A stretch of 64,000 nucleotides of DNA from GH45 sp046704385 (GTDB lineage: Bacteria > Bacteroidota > Bacteroidia > Bacteroidales > SZUA-534), in NCBI GenBank assembly GCA_046704385.1, contig JBJKSB010000090.1, positions 1 through 64,000 on the forward strand. The letters run 5' to 3'. Positions 51,513 to 60,251 of the stretch are shown piece after piece. A model generated the notes under the pieces. That model saw nothing but the letters and a program-made list of their open reading frames with translations. It did no database searches and was not told the origin of the DNA. Both the position numbers and the translations under genes were made by a program. Within the stretch, counting starts at the first letter, position 1; the number at the start of each line of letters is the position of its first letter.

Positions 51513-52409
51513 TTATTTGATTAGCAAACCTCTGATATTTTCTACTTTAGTCTCAATCGAATTTAATACCTCATCGGATAATTTTATTTCCGAAATTGAA
51601 TGAACATGCGTTATTTTTAATTCAGGGTCAGTAACAGGTTCTTTGTAGGTGTATGTAACTTCAATTGCATCAAATATAGTTGCCAGGTCAAGCAAGTCAT
51701 CAACCAATTTACCAATATCCTCCGATTCGTTGTAATAAGGAGATAAAATTTTAATAAGATTTTCGATGGGTTGCTTGTTCTCACCCACCCTTTGGATCAA
51801 AGCCTGACTTTTTGTTTCAACAGCAAGCTGTGTTAAAATATGCATAGCCTCAACAAAACCACCGGCTAATACTAATGCTCCTTCTTTTTGACGTTGATTT
51901 TCCTTTAAAAAGAAATCAACATCACGGTAGGTATTCGACATTATAAAAAGTAAAGAATCCTTGTTATCAACATTGTTTTCAATACGTTCAAAAATTGTTG
52001 GACTAAAGGCTGCTGATAATCCCAAATCCTGGGCAAGCATTTTAATTACTGAAAAATAAGTTATTGCTGATGGCGATTGTTGATAGATATTAAGATAGGC
52101 TAAATCGGCCCCATAAATTCCCAAATTAATCGACTTTTTAAACAAACTTGTATATAGCTTTTGGTTTTCCGCGGGATTTAAAAGCTCGGAATTATATTCT
52201 GTTCCAATTTGTTGAATAAGAACAGATAACTGGTAGGGCGATGGCAAACTAAATAACGAATTTTCAAATTTTATTACCTTGCTTGTGGTATCCAGCTCAA
52301 CTTCCAACGCCTTATCCAAGTTGGTGCTTTCAGACTTTTTATTCTGCTTGCAAGAGCCTAACGCTATGATTACCAGTACCAGAATCGCTATATACCTATT
52401 ATTCATCAT
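51513..52409 (-). CDS. Lipoprotein, unknown function
   Basis: 298 residues from the ATG at 52409 (or the adjacent one at 52406), chosen because 'MMNNRYIAILVLVIIALGSC' is a signal with lipobox Cys; the upstream in-frame codons are not part of a signal. The mature protein is helical ('LNIYQQSPSAITYFSVIKMLAQDLGLSA', 'GFVEAMHILTQLAVETKS'). I do not recognise a family. First gene of the set leading into the ABCG-type transporter. Confidence 0.75.
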   Translation of the reverse strand: MMNNRYIAILVLVIIALGSCKQNKKSESTNLDKALEVELDTTSKVIKFENSLFSLPSPYQLSVLIQQIGTEYNSELLNPAENQKLYTSLFKKSINLGIYGADLAYLNIYQQSPSAITYFSVIKMLAQDLGLSAAFSPTIFERIENNVDNKDSLLFIMSNTYRDVDFFLKENQRQKEGALVLAGGFVEAMHILTQLAVETKSQALIQRVGENKQPIENLIKILSPYYNESEDIGKLVDDLLDLATIFDAIEVTYTYKEPVTDPELKITHVHSISEIKLSDEVLNSIETKVENIRGLLIK

Positions 52410-52579
52410 AAACCGGGTTAATTGATTGATACATAATTTATACTGCAAGTAATGAAAAATTTATGAATTCTCAAAGCCCACTTGTGTCAACGTTTTAGTA
52501 GAAAAATCAATTTTTAAATCATTTTTCAGGCTATACTAAAAAACATTAAAAATGGGTTAACATTAAGAAACCGGAATTG

Positions 52580-52587
52580 TATATTTG
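52580..52587 (+). promoter_or_regulatory. Candidate -7 promoter element for the DPP-IV-type gene
   Basis: TATATTTG fits TAnnTTTG and lies 68 bases before the start codon. Confidence 0.45.
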
Positions 52588-52655
52588 GCACGTCATCAGT
52601 TAAATATCAAACAATTTAACGCGATAAAGTTATTTATTAATTAAAAAACAGTACA

Positions 52656-54797
52656 ATGTATCGATTACCATTTTATCTCATCTTATTCATTTTGCCTTTA
52701 ATTGGCAGCGCTCAAAATAAATTATTAAATATGGAAGAGGCTGTTGTGGGGCAGTACCGCGAATTGTATCCTAAAACCATGCAAAACATGCAATGGCAGG
52801 GAGATGCCAATACCTTTACCTTCCAGAATTATGAAAATTTATATCAACAAAAAATAAATAAACCTGATTCAACACTCTTACTCACACACGCAGAATTGAA
52901 TAGTATGCTTACAAAAGCCGGGCTCGACAGTGTACCTTTTATTCCAAAACTATCCTGGGAAAATACTGATGAATTTCAGTTTTTTTATAAAACTACATGG
53001 TGTGCCGTTTCAATTAGTAAAATGCAGGTTATAGCGTCGATAAAACTGCCGGATAATGCTAAAAATCAGAGTTTAAATTATGAAAAAAAGCTTCTTGCGT
53101 TTACCATTGACAACAATTTATGTTTAATGGGCACCGATAATAAATTAATTAAAATAACGAACAACAGCAACAAAAATATTGTTAGTGGTCAGGCAGTTAG
53201 TCGTAATGAATTTGGGATTGATGGCGGAATTTTTTGGTCGCCAAATTCCAATTTTATAGCCTATTATATTAAAGATGAATCAAAAGTTGGAAATTACCCT
53301 CTTGTTGATATAACAGCGCGTGAAGCAAAATTGAAATATATTAAATACCCGATGGCAGGTATGTCATCTGAAAATGTAAGTCTTGGAGTATATAACCTCA
53401 CAACTCAAAAATCGGTTTATATTGAAAATCAGGATACTGTCAGCGAAAAATACCTTACCAATATTACCTGGGGACCCGAAGAGGAATACATTTATATACA
53501 GGTACTTAACCGCGACCAGAATCATATGAGCCTAAATAAATATACGGTAACCGACGGCTCCTTAAAAGCCACATTGTTCAACGAAAATAACGACAAATAC
53601 GAGGAACCACTACACCCACTTATTTTTTTAAATACGAAAAAAGATCAGTTTATTTATCAAACCCGAAACGATGGGTACAATCATGCCTATTTATATAGTA
53701 CTGATGGAAAATTAATAAAACAAATAACCAAAGGTAGCTGGGAAATTACCGATATTTTAGCTTGTGAAGGCAACAACCTGTATTATGTTTCAACCGAGGC
53801 CAGCCCTTTGGAACGACACTTATATAAAATTAATATTTCATCAGGAAAAAAAGTACAACTTACTCACGAACCGGGTGTGCACAGAGTTATTTTAAGTGAT
53901 GGAAACAAATATTTTATCGATAATTTCTCAAATATTGACCTTCCTCGCAAGATTGAAATTACCAACACTAATGGAAAACTTGTCCGTAATGTGCTTAAAG
54001 CTGAAAATCCTTTAGTAGATTATAATATTTCAAAAGCAGAAATTGGCACCATAAAAGCAGCTGACGGGGTTACTGATTTATACTATCGGTTAATAAAACC
54101 GATTGATTTTGATTCTACCAAAAAATATCCTGCTATTGTTTACGTATATGGAGGCCCACATGCACAAATGATTGAAGACAATTGGTTGGGCGGAGCCCGG
54201 ATGTGGAACTATCTTATGGCCGAAAAAGGCTATGTAATGCTGACTGTTGATAACCGGGGTTCTGCTAACAGGGGACTTGAATTTGAAAATGTGATTCACA
54301 GGCAATTAGGTGTAAATGAGATGAAAGACCAAATGAAGGGCATAGAACTTCTTCGTAAACTGGGCTTTGTGGATATGAATCGCATTGGAGTACATGGCTG
54401 GAGTTTCGGCGGATTTATGACCACTTCACTCATGGTGAATTATCCCGATGTATTTAAAGTGGGTGTTGCCGGCGGGCCAGTCATTGACTGGAAATATTAC
54501 GAGGTTATGTATGGCGAAAGATATATGGATCGTCCTGAAGAAAATCCGGAAGGCTATTTGGTTACTTCACTGATACCAAGAGCCAAAGATCTGAAAGGAA
54601 AATTACTCATTATTCATGGAGGAGTTGATCCAACGGTTGTACCTCAAAACAGTCAGCTTTTCCTGCGCGAATGCATTAAAAACAGAATCCCGGTAGATTT
54701 TTTTACTTATCCTACGGCAGAACATAATGTAAGAGGATATGACAGAATACACCTAATGGATAAAGTGACTCAATATTTTGAAGATTATTTGAAATAA
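52656..54797 (+). CDS. Dipeptidyl-peptidase IV-type serine peptidase (S9)
   Basis: A 713-residue exported peptidase. The signal peptide is about 1-19, then an eight-bladed propeller (about 90-460), then the alpha/beta-hydrolase domain. The catalytic triad can be placed: Ser583 in 'GWSFGGF', Asp658 in 'GGVDPTV', His690 in 'TAEHNV'. Family enzymes remove X-Pro or X-Ala dipeptides from peptide N-termini in the periplasm. Single-gene unit with its own promoter candidate and terminator. Confidence 0.93.
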   Translation: MYRLPFYLILFILPLIGSAQNKLLNMEEAVVGQYRELYPKTMQNMQWQGDANTFTFQNYENLYQQKINKPDSTLLLTHAELNSMLTKAGLDSVPFIPKLSWENTDEFQFFYKTTWCAVSISKMQVIASIKLPDNAKNQSLNYEKKLLAFTIDNNLCLMGTDNKLIKITNNSNKNIVSGQAVSRNEFGIDGGIFWSPNSNFIAYYIKDESKVGNYPLVDITAREAKLKYIKYPMAGMSSENVSLGVYNLTTQKSVYIENQDTVSEKYLTNITWGPEEEYIYIQVLNRDQNHMSLNKYTVTDGSLKATLFNENNDKYEEPLHPLIFLNTKKDQFIYQTRNDGYNHAYLYSTDGKLIKQITKGSWEITDILACEGNNLYYVSTEASPLERHLYKINISSGKKVQLTHEPGVHRVILSDGNKYFIDNFSNIDLPRKIEITNTNGKLVRNVLKAENPLVDYNISKAEIGTIKAADGVTDLYYRLIKPIDFDSTKKYPAIVYVYGGPHAQMIEDNWLGGARMWNYLMAEKGYVMLTVDNRGSANRGLEFENVIHRQLGVNEMKDQMKGIELLRKLGFVDMNRIGVHGWSFGGFMTTSLMVNYPDVFKVGVAGGPVIDWKYYEVMYGERYMDRPEENPEGYLVTSLIPRAKDLKGKLLIIHGGVDPTVVPQNSQLFLRECIKNRIPVDFFTYPTAEHNVRGYDRIHLMDKVTQYFEDYLK

Positions 54798-54810
54798 GAA
54801 TTTTAAAACA

Positions 54811-54850
54811 AAAAACACGCTGCAATTAATTAGTTTGCAGCTTGTTTTTT
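54811..54850 (+). terminator. Terminator of the DPP-IV-type gene
   Basis: GCTGCAA (54819-54825) pairs with TTGCAGC (54835-54841), followed by TTGTTTTTT; flanking A-rich bases extend the stem. It covers 54835, which argues against translation of the MATE gene starting there. Confidence 0.85.
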
Positions 54851-54858
54851 ATCAACAA

Positions 54859-56199
54859 ATGGATAACATCAGAAACGAATACTTTTCAGCTAAAAATATC
54901 TGGAAAATTGCATATCCCATTATTCTGGGCAGTTTGGCCCAGGATATTATTACTGTAGTTGACACTGCCTTTATTGGCCGGTTAGGTGAAATTGAACTGG
55001 GTGGTGCCGCCATCGGAGGCATTTTTTACCTTGCTATTGTAATGATTGGATGGGGTTTCGGGCTGGGTGTCCAAATTCTTATTGCCAGAAGATATGGGGA
55101 AAACAACGTAAGTGCAATCAACCGAATTTTCATCCACTCTGCCATTGTTCTAAGCAGCCTGGCCCTGGCGATTTTTGCATTAATTCATTTTTTTGATACA
55201 AACATATTTTCGGCTATAATAAAATCAAATGCCGTATGTGAACAAGGCCTGAAATTCATTAACATCAGAATATTTGGTATTTTTGGGGCTCTGATAAATA
55301 TAAACTTCAGAGCATTTTACATAGGCACATCCAATACAAAAGTCCTTAGCTATACCACTGGATTAATGGCTTTTGTAAATATTATACTTGATTATCTTTT
55401 GATATTTGGAAAATTTCATTTTCCCAGGCTCAATATTGAGGGTGCAGCTTTAGCTTCCATTATTTCGGAATATGCTGCGCTGGTATATTTCATTATTTAC
55501 ACAGTTACTGCAAAGAAAAATGAAAAGTTTGGCTTATTTAAACCCGTAAAGCCTGAACGTCAACTTTTTGGACAAATTTTTAAGGTAGCCATTCCAACCA
55601 TGATCCAGAATTTTATATCATTCGCGGCTTGGTTTGTTTTCTTTTTGTTTGTTGAAAAAATGGGTGAAACCCAATTAGCCATTTCAAATATAGTTCGGAG
55701 TATTTACATTTTGGTTTTAGTGCCCATATTTGGCTTTGCAGCTGCTACAAATACGCTTGTCAGTTTTTCAATCGGGAAAAATGCTCCGGAAAATATCTGG
55801 CCGATAATAAAGCGATCGATGGCAATGGCAGGTACAGGTGTAATATTTTTAGCCGGAATCGGATTACTTATTCCTCGACAGATAATACGAATTTATACCA
55901 GTATTGACACTGTAATTGATGCAACCATTCCGCCATTTAGTGTCATCTTGGTTGCATCGTTTTTTATAACTTTTGGTTTCATTTTATTTCAGGCAGTATC
56001 AGGAACTGGTAAAACAAACATCTCACTTTATATTGAAATGATAGTCCTTATCTTTTATCTGGCAGGTGCTTATCTGGCCTCAGTTAAAACAACATCAGTA
56101 GCCTGGGTGTGGAGCCTGGAAATTTTTTATGGATTCGGATTAGGAATTTTCAGCTTATTTTATCTAAAAACAAACCGCTGGAGGACAAAAAATATTTAA
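54859..56199 (+). CDS. MATE-family efflux transporter
   Basis: 446 residues from the ATG at 54859 (MDNIRNEYFSAKNIW); the upstream in-frame ATG at 54835 lies inside the previous gene's terminator. Twelve hydrophobic segments in two bundles, with the family-typical 'IAYPIILGSLAQDIITVVDTAFIGRLG' start (split here as the first helix) and 'GFGLGVQILIARRYGE'. It exports drugs or metabolites using sodium or proton gradients. The end overlaps the convergent M23 gene by four bases. Confidence 0.92.
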   Translation: MDNIRNEYFSAKNIWKIAYPIILGSLAQDIITVVDTAFIGRLGEIELGGAAIGGIFYLAIVMIGWGFGLGVQILIARRYGENNVSAINRIFIHSAIVLSSLALAIFALIHFFDTNIFSAIIKSNAVCEQGLKFINIRIFGIFGALININFRAFYIGTSNTKVLSYTTGLMAFVNIILDYLLIFGKFHFPRLNIEGAALASIISEYAALVYFIIYTVTAKKNEKFGLFKPVKPERQLFGQIFKVAIPTMIQNFISFAAWFVFFLFVEKMGETQLAISNIVRSIYILVLVPIFGFAAATNTLVSFSIGKNAPENIWPIIKRSMAMAGTGVIFLAGIGLLIPRQIIRIYTSIDTVIDATIPPFSVILVASFFITFGFILFQAVSGTGKTNISLYIEMIVLIFYLAGAYLASVKTTSVAWVWSLEIFYGFGLGIFSLFYLKTNRWRTKNI

Positions 56200-57155
56200 T
56201 TATTAACCGTTAGTAATTGTACCATTTGTTTAAACTCATGATCGGTCAAATCGTTAATATAATAATATTTGGGATTTCTTTTGATATTATTATACATAAC
56301 TTCATAATGTAAATGCGGCCCGGTTGATGATCCGGTACTTCCAACCGTTCCAATAACTTCGCCCCGCTTAACAGTTTCTCCCTCCTTCACATATATTTTA
56401 GTCATGTGAGCATAAAGTGATTTAAATCCAAAACCATGACTGATTACTATATGATTTCCATAACCTCCTATGGATCTTTTAACTGCAACCACTTTACCAT
56501 TACCTGTAGCATGTATCTCGTTTCCGGCTCTTGAAGCCAAATCAATTCCTTCGTGAAAAATCAATTTCCCTTTAATTGGATGAATACGAAGTCCAAATGG
56601 GTCCGATATTCTGACAAAATCCTTTGGGGATAAAGGCATAATACCAGGAACACAAAGTAAACTATCCTGTTTACTTCGGGCAATATAAATAACCGTGTCG
56701 TATGATTTTGATTGAATATAAAGCTGTTTTAAAAGAATATCACCCTTTTTTTCCGACTCAATTAACAAATCACTGTTTTGGTATTCATCTAAATATCGAT
56801 ACCTGTCAGTACCTCCAAAACCAGCCTGACGAACAGATGCAGGAAGTGGATTAATCTGGGAAATAACCCTGTAAAAGTTATCATCTCGTTTTTCAACAGA
56901 ACTAAGTTGTCCTGAAATATGGTCAAACTGGCTATCAATAGATTTTACCTCGCCAACCAGATTTTTATTAATTTTTTGTAGAAAATATTTTTCAGGCGAT
57001 TCAATAATACCAAAATAAAATAAGGCCCAAATCATTAAAGCTACCCCAGTCCCTGCATAAACGAATTTTAAAACCCCTTTAACTCTCTGCTTAAATGATA
57101 TTTCCTCTTTCTGAAAAATTAAATTTTCATTATCAAGTAAGTATCTATGTCTCAT
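56196..57155 (-). CDS. M23-family metallopeptidase (LytM domain)
   Basis: A 319-residue protein with one transmembrane helix near residues 29-50, a coiled periplasmic linker (about 60-170), then the LytM domain. The zinc residues are in 'HEGIDLA' (H...D) and 'GPHLHYEV' (HxH). It should cleave or regulate cleavage of peptidoglycan cross-links; both zinc motifs are intact, so an active enzyme is expected. It is divergent from clpB. Confidence 0.92.
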   Translation of the reverse strand: MRHRYLLDNENLIFQKEEISFKQRVKGVLKFVYAGTGVALMIWALFYFGIIESPEKYFLQKINKNLVGEVKSIDSQFDHISGQLSSVEKRDDNFYRVISQINPLPASVRQAGFGGTDRYRYLDEYQNSDLLIESEKKGDILLKQLYIQSKSYDTVIYIARSKQDSLLCVPGIMPLSPKDFVRISDPFGLRIHPIKGKLIFHEGIDLASRAGNEIHATGNGKVVAVKRSIGGYGNHIVISHGFGFKSLYAHMTKIYVKEGETVKRGEVIGTVGSTGSSTGPHLHYEVMYNNIKRNPKYYYINDLTDHEFKQMVQLLTVNN

Positions 57156-57175
57156 TACAAAGTCGTTCGATGCTA

Positions 57176-57183
57176 CAAATATA
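57176..57183 (-). promoter_or_regulatory. Candidate -7 promoter element for the M23 gene
   Basis: Minus-strand TATATTTG fits TAnnTTTG, 20 bases before the start codon, which would give a short leader. Confidence 0.45.
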
Positions 57184-57320
57184 TTTTATTTTATTTAACA
57201 TGAAACATCATTTCCGCTTTTTTTCAATTATTTACATCAATCAAACATAATCTTTGGTAAATTAACAAGTATTTTTAATAATTTAATTAACAATAAAGGT
57301 TAACCTTGATAAAATTTCAT

Positions 57321-57363
57321 GCCAATATGTCTTATTTAATTAAAATAATGCGCCAACGTGTCT
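57321..57363 (+). promoter_or_regulatory. Direct repeat upstream of clpB, candidate operator
   Basis: GCCAATATGTCT (57321-57332) and GCCAACGTGTCT (57352-57363) are 10 of 12 identical and start 31 bases apart, about three helical turns. They lie about 100-140 bases before the clpB start. No sigma-32 or CIRCE (inverted TTAGCACTC) site is visible. The rest of the 57184-57460 gap shows nothing else. Confidence 0.5.
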
Positions 57364-57460
57364 GTTTTGTTCTTGTGGTAGATATTTTGATCTAACCCCA
57401 ATGACTACTATTTATACTGGTTAAACCTTAAAAAGTTATTAAAACTTAAAAATTTTGTTT

Positions 57461-60049
57461 ATGAATTTCAATAATTATACATTAAAAGCCCAGGAAGTAA
57501 TTGAAAATGCTGCGCAGATTGCATTGGCAAAATCAAACCAGGCCATTGATACCGGGCATTTGTTGAAAAGTCTGATTGAAACCGAAAAAAATATCAGTGG
57601 ATTCATCCTGAAAAAGCATAATATTTCTGAAAATCAAATTCTTGGGATTGTTGACAGTGTTATATATTCTTATCCGAAAGTGGATGGTGGAAGTCCATAT
57701 ATCACCAGTGAAATGAATAAGGTACTGACGGTAGCCCAACAAAAAAGTCAAAAAGAAGGTGATAAGTTTATCTCTGTTGAACATATTTGGATGGGATTAC
57801 TGGAAACTAAAGACCAAGTGAATAAATTATTAACGGATTCAGGAATTACACAAAAGAGTTTGGAAAGTGTAATTAATGAATTAACCAAAGGTCAGAAAGT
57901 TGATAGCCAGACTGCCGAAAATACCTATGATGCTTTATCACATTATGCGTTGAATTTGAACGAACTGGCTGCCAACGGTAAACTCGACCCGGTAATAGGC
58001 CGTGACGATGAAATTCGCCGAATATTGCAAATTCTTAGCCGCAGGACTAAAAATAATCCCATAATAATTGGTGAACCCGGTGTAGGAAAAACAGCTATTG
58101 CAGAAGGTATTGCCCACCGAATTATAAATGGTGACATCCCTGAAAACTTAAAAACCAAACGAATATTTTCGCTTGACATGGGTTCGTTAGTAGCCGGTGC
58201 CAAATATAAAGGGGAATTCGAAGAACGGTTAAAAGCAGTAGTGAAAGAAGTAATTCAGTCGGACGGTGAAATTATTCTCTTTATTGATGAAATACATACA
58301 TTAGTGGGTGCCGGTAAAAGCGAAGGTGCCATGGATGCGGCCAATATTTTAAAACCTGCACTTGCAAGGGGTGAATTACGGGCTATTGGAGCGACCACCC
58401 TGAGTGAATACCAAAAATATTTTGAAAAAGATAAAGCTCTTGAACGTCGTTTCCAGATTGTTTTAGTTGATGAGCCCGACGAACCCAGTACAATATCCAT
58501 CTTAAGAGGATTGAAAGAAAAGTATGAAACGCATCACAGGGTAAGAATAAAAGATGATGCCCTGATAGCAGCGGTAGAATTATCGCAACGTTATATCAGC
58601 GACAGGTTTCTGCCTGATAAAGCCATTGACTTAATTGATGAGGCTGCATCAAAACTAAGGCTCGAAATGAATTCGGTACCTGAAGTTATTGATGAATTGC
58701 AACGCGACATAAAGCAGTTGGAAATTGAACGTGAAGCTATTAAACGTGAAGGCAATACCCTAAAACTTGATACATTAAAAAAAGAGATTGCTGCGTTAAC
58801 CGTCGATTTAAATTCTAAAAAGGCTAAATGGGAATCAGAGAAACTGGTAATTGACGAATTACAAAAAAATAAAAAACAAATTGAAGAGCTGAAACTTTCG
58901 GCAGAACAGGCTGAACGAAACGGCGATTATGGCAAGGTTGCTGAAATACGCTATGGCCGTATCAAAGAACTTGAAAAAACCATTGAAAAACTAAAAAGCG
59001 ATTTGGAAAAGATGCAGGTTGATGATGCCCTAATCCGTGAAGAAGTCACACCTGAAGACATTGCCGAAGTTGTAGCCCGCTGGACTAAGATTCCGGTTAA
59101 AAAAATGCTCCAAACTGAAAAAGAAAAACTTCTGCATCTTGAAGAAGAATTACACAAAAGGGTAATAGGTCAGGATGAAGCTATTGAAGCCATTGCTAAT
59201 GCAGTGCGACGTAGCAGGGCGGGCTTACAGGATGCCGGTAAACCCATCGGATCGTTTATATTTCTGGGAACCACCGGTGTCGGCAAAACAGAATTAGCCA
59301 AAGCCCTGGCTGAATTTCTTTTCGATAATGAAAGTCAGATAACCCGGATTGACATGTCGGAATATCAGGAACGCCATTCTGTTTCGAGGCTGATTGGAGC
59401 CCCTCCGGGCTACATTGGTTACGATGAAGGCGGACAGCTTACCGAGGCCGTACGTCGCAAACCCTATAGTGTAATATTGTTAGATGAAATTGAGAAAGCT
59501 CATCCCGATGTGTTTAATATACTATTGCAGGTACTTGATGATGGCAGACTTACCGATAATAAAGGGAGAACAGTGAATTTTAAAAACACTATTATTATTA
59601 TGACCTCAAATACGGGTTCGCAACTGATTCAACAGAAATTTCAAAAAATGGATGATCAGAATTACAGCGAGATAGTTGAGAATACCCGTTTGCTGGTGGT
59701 TGAATTATTGAAACAAACCATTAAACCTGAATTTTTAAACAGGATTGATGAAATAATAATGTTTACACCCTTATCAAAAGATAATATTAAAGAAATAGTA
59801 AAACTTCAATTCAACATCATTAAAAAACGACTTGAGAAAAACGGTGTCGAAATTCAGATTAATGATGAAGCCGTTCAATGGCTTGCTGATAAAGGATACG
59901 ATCAGAATTATGGTGCCAGACCTTTAAAAAGACTTATGCAAAACACCATTTTAAATGAGCTGTCGAAAGCAATACTGTCTGAACAACTTTCGACCAATAA
60001 ACCAACTAAAATAAAAGTTAAGGAGGATAATTTAATTTTTACTAACTAA
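57461..60049 (+). CDS. clpB: ATP-dependent chaperone ClpB
   Basis: 862 residues from the ATG at 57461 (MNFNNYTLKAQEV); a TTG two codons earlier is not needed. Clp N-domain (about 1-150), first AAA+ module with Walker A 'GEPGVGKTAIAEG', coiled-coil M-domain (about 405-525, charged heptads), second AAA+ module with 'LGTTGVGKTELAKAL', sensor and C-terminal D2 domain. The M-domain separates it from ClpA/ClpC. It forms hexamers that pull proteins out of aggregates together with DnaK. Monocistronic with a strong terminator. Confidence 0.97.
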   Translation: MNFNNYTLKAQEVIENAAQIALAKSNQAIDTGHLLKSLIETEKNISGFILKKHNISENQILGIVDSVIYSYPKVDGGSPYITSEMNKVLTVAQQKSQKEGDKFISVEHIWMGLLETKDQVNKLLTDSGITQKSLESVINELTKGQKVDSQTAENTYDALSHYALNLNELAANGKLDPVIGRDDEIRRILQILSRRTKNNPIIIGEPGVGKTAIAEGIAHRIINGDIPENLKTKRIFSLDMGSLVAGAKYKGEFEERLKAVVKEVIQSDGEIILFIDEIHTLVGAGKSEGAMDAANILKPALARGELRAIGATTLSEYQKYFEKDKALERRFQIVLVDEPDEPSTISILRGLKEKYETHHRVRIKDDALIAAVELSQRYISDRFLPDKAIDLIDEAASKLRLEMNSVPEVIDELQRDIKQLEIEREAIKREGNTLKLDTLKKEIAALTVDLNSKKAKWESEKLVIDELQKNKKQIEELKLSAEQAERNGDYGKVAEIRYGRIKELEKTIEKLKSDLEKMQVDDALIREEVTPEDIAEVVARWTKIPVKKMLQTEKEKLLHLEEELHKRVIGQDEAIEAIANAVRRSRAGLQDAGKPIGSFIFLGTTGVGKTELAKALAEFLFDNESQITRIDMSEYQERHSVSRLIGAPPGYIGYDEGGQLTEAVRRKPYSVILLDEIEKAHPDVFNILLQVLDDGRLTDNKGRTVNFKNTIIIMTSNTGSQLIQQKFQKMDDQNYSEIVENTRLLVVELLKQTIKPEFLNRIDEIIMFTPLSKDNIKEIVKLQFNIIKKRLEKNGVEIQINDEAVQWLADKGYDQNYGARPLKRLMQNTILNELSKAILSEQLSTNKPTKIKVKEDNLIFTN

Positions 60050-60090
60050 TATAACGAGAAAAAGTCAGGTAAAGCATAAAATGACAAGCC

Positions 60091-60138
60091 ACCGGGTAAG
60101 GGATTTCAGGCAAACTGAAAGAAATTACCCGGTTTTTT
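60091..60138 (+). terminator. Terminator of clpB
   Basis: ACCGGGTAA (60091-60099) pairs with TTACCCGGT (60125-60133); TTTTTT follows. An inner TTTCAGG/CTGAAA pair extends the structure. Confidence 0.9.
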
Positions 60139-60251
60139 GTTCATAGTAATAGCATAAGCTGAATTTAGTTAACTTCTTTTAAAACATATTCCTTTTTAAT
60201 ACCCTTTTTTTTTCGTAAAATAGCAAGCAATTTTCCAAACGGATTGAAACT

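Noticed and set aside
54835..54858. MATE start at 54835
   Set aside because: The codons lie inside the preceding gene's terminator hairpin, and the ATG at 54859 gives the usual N-terminus.
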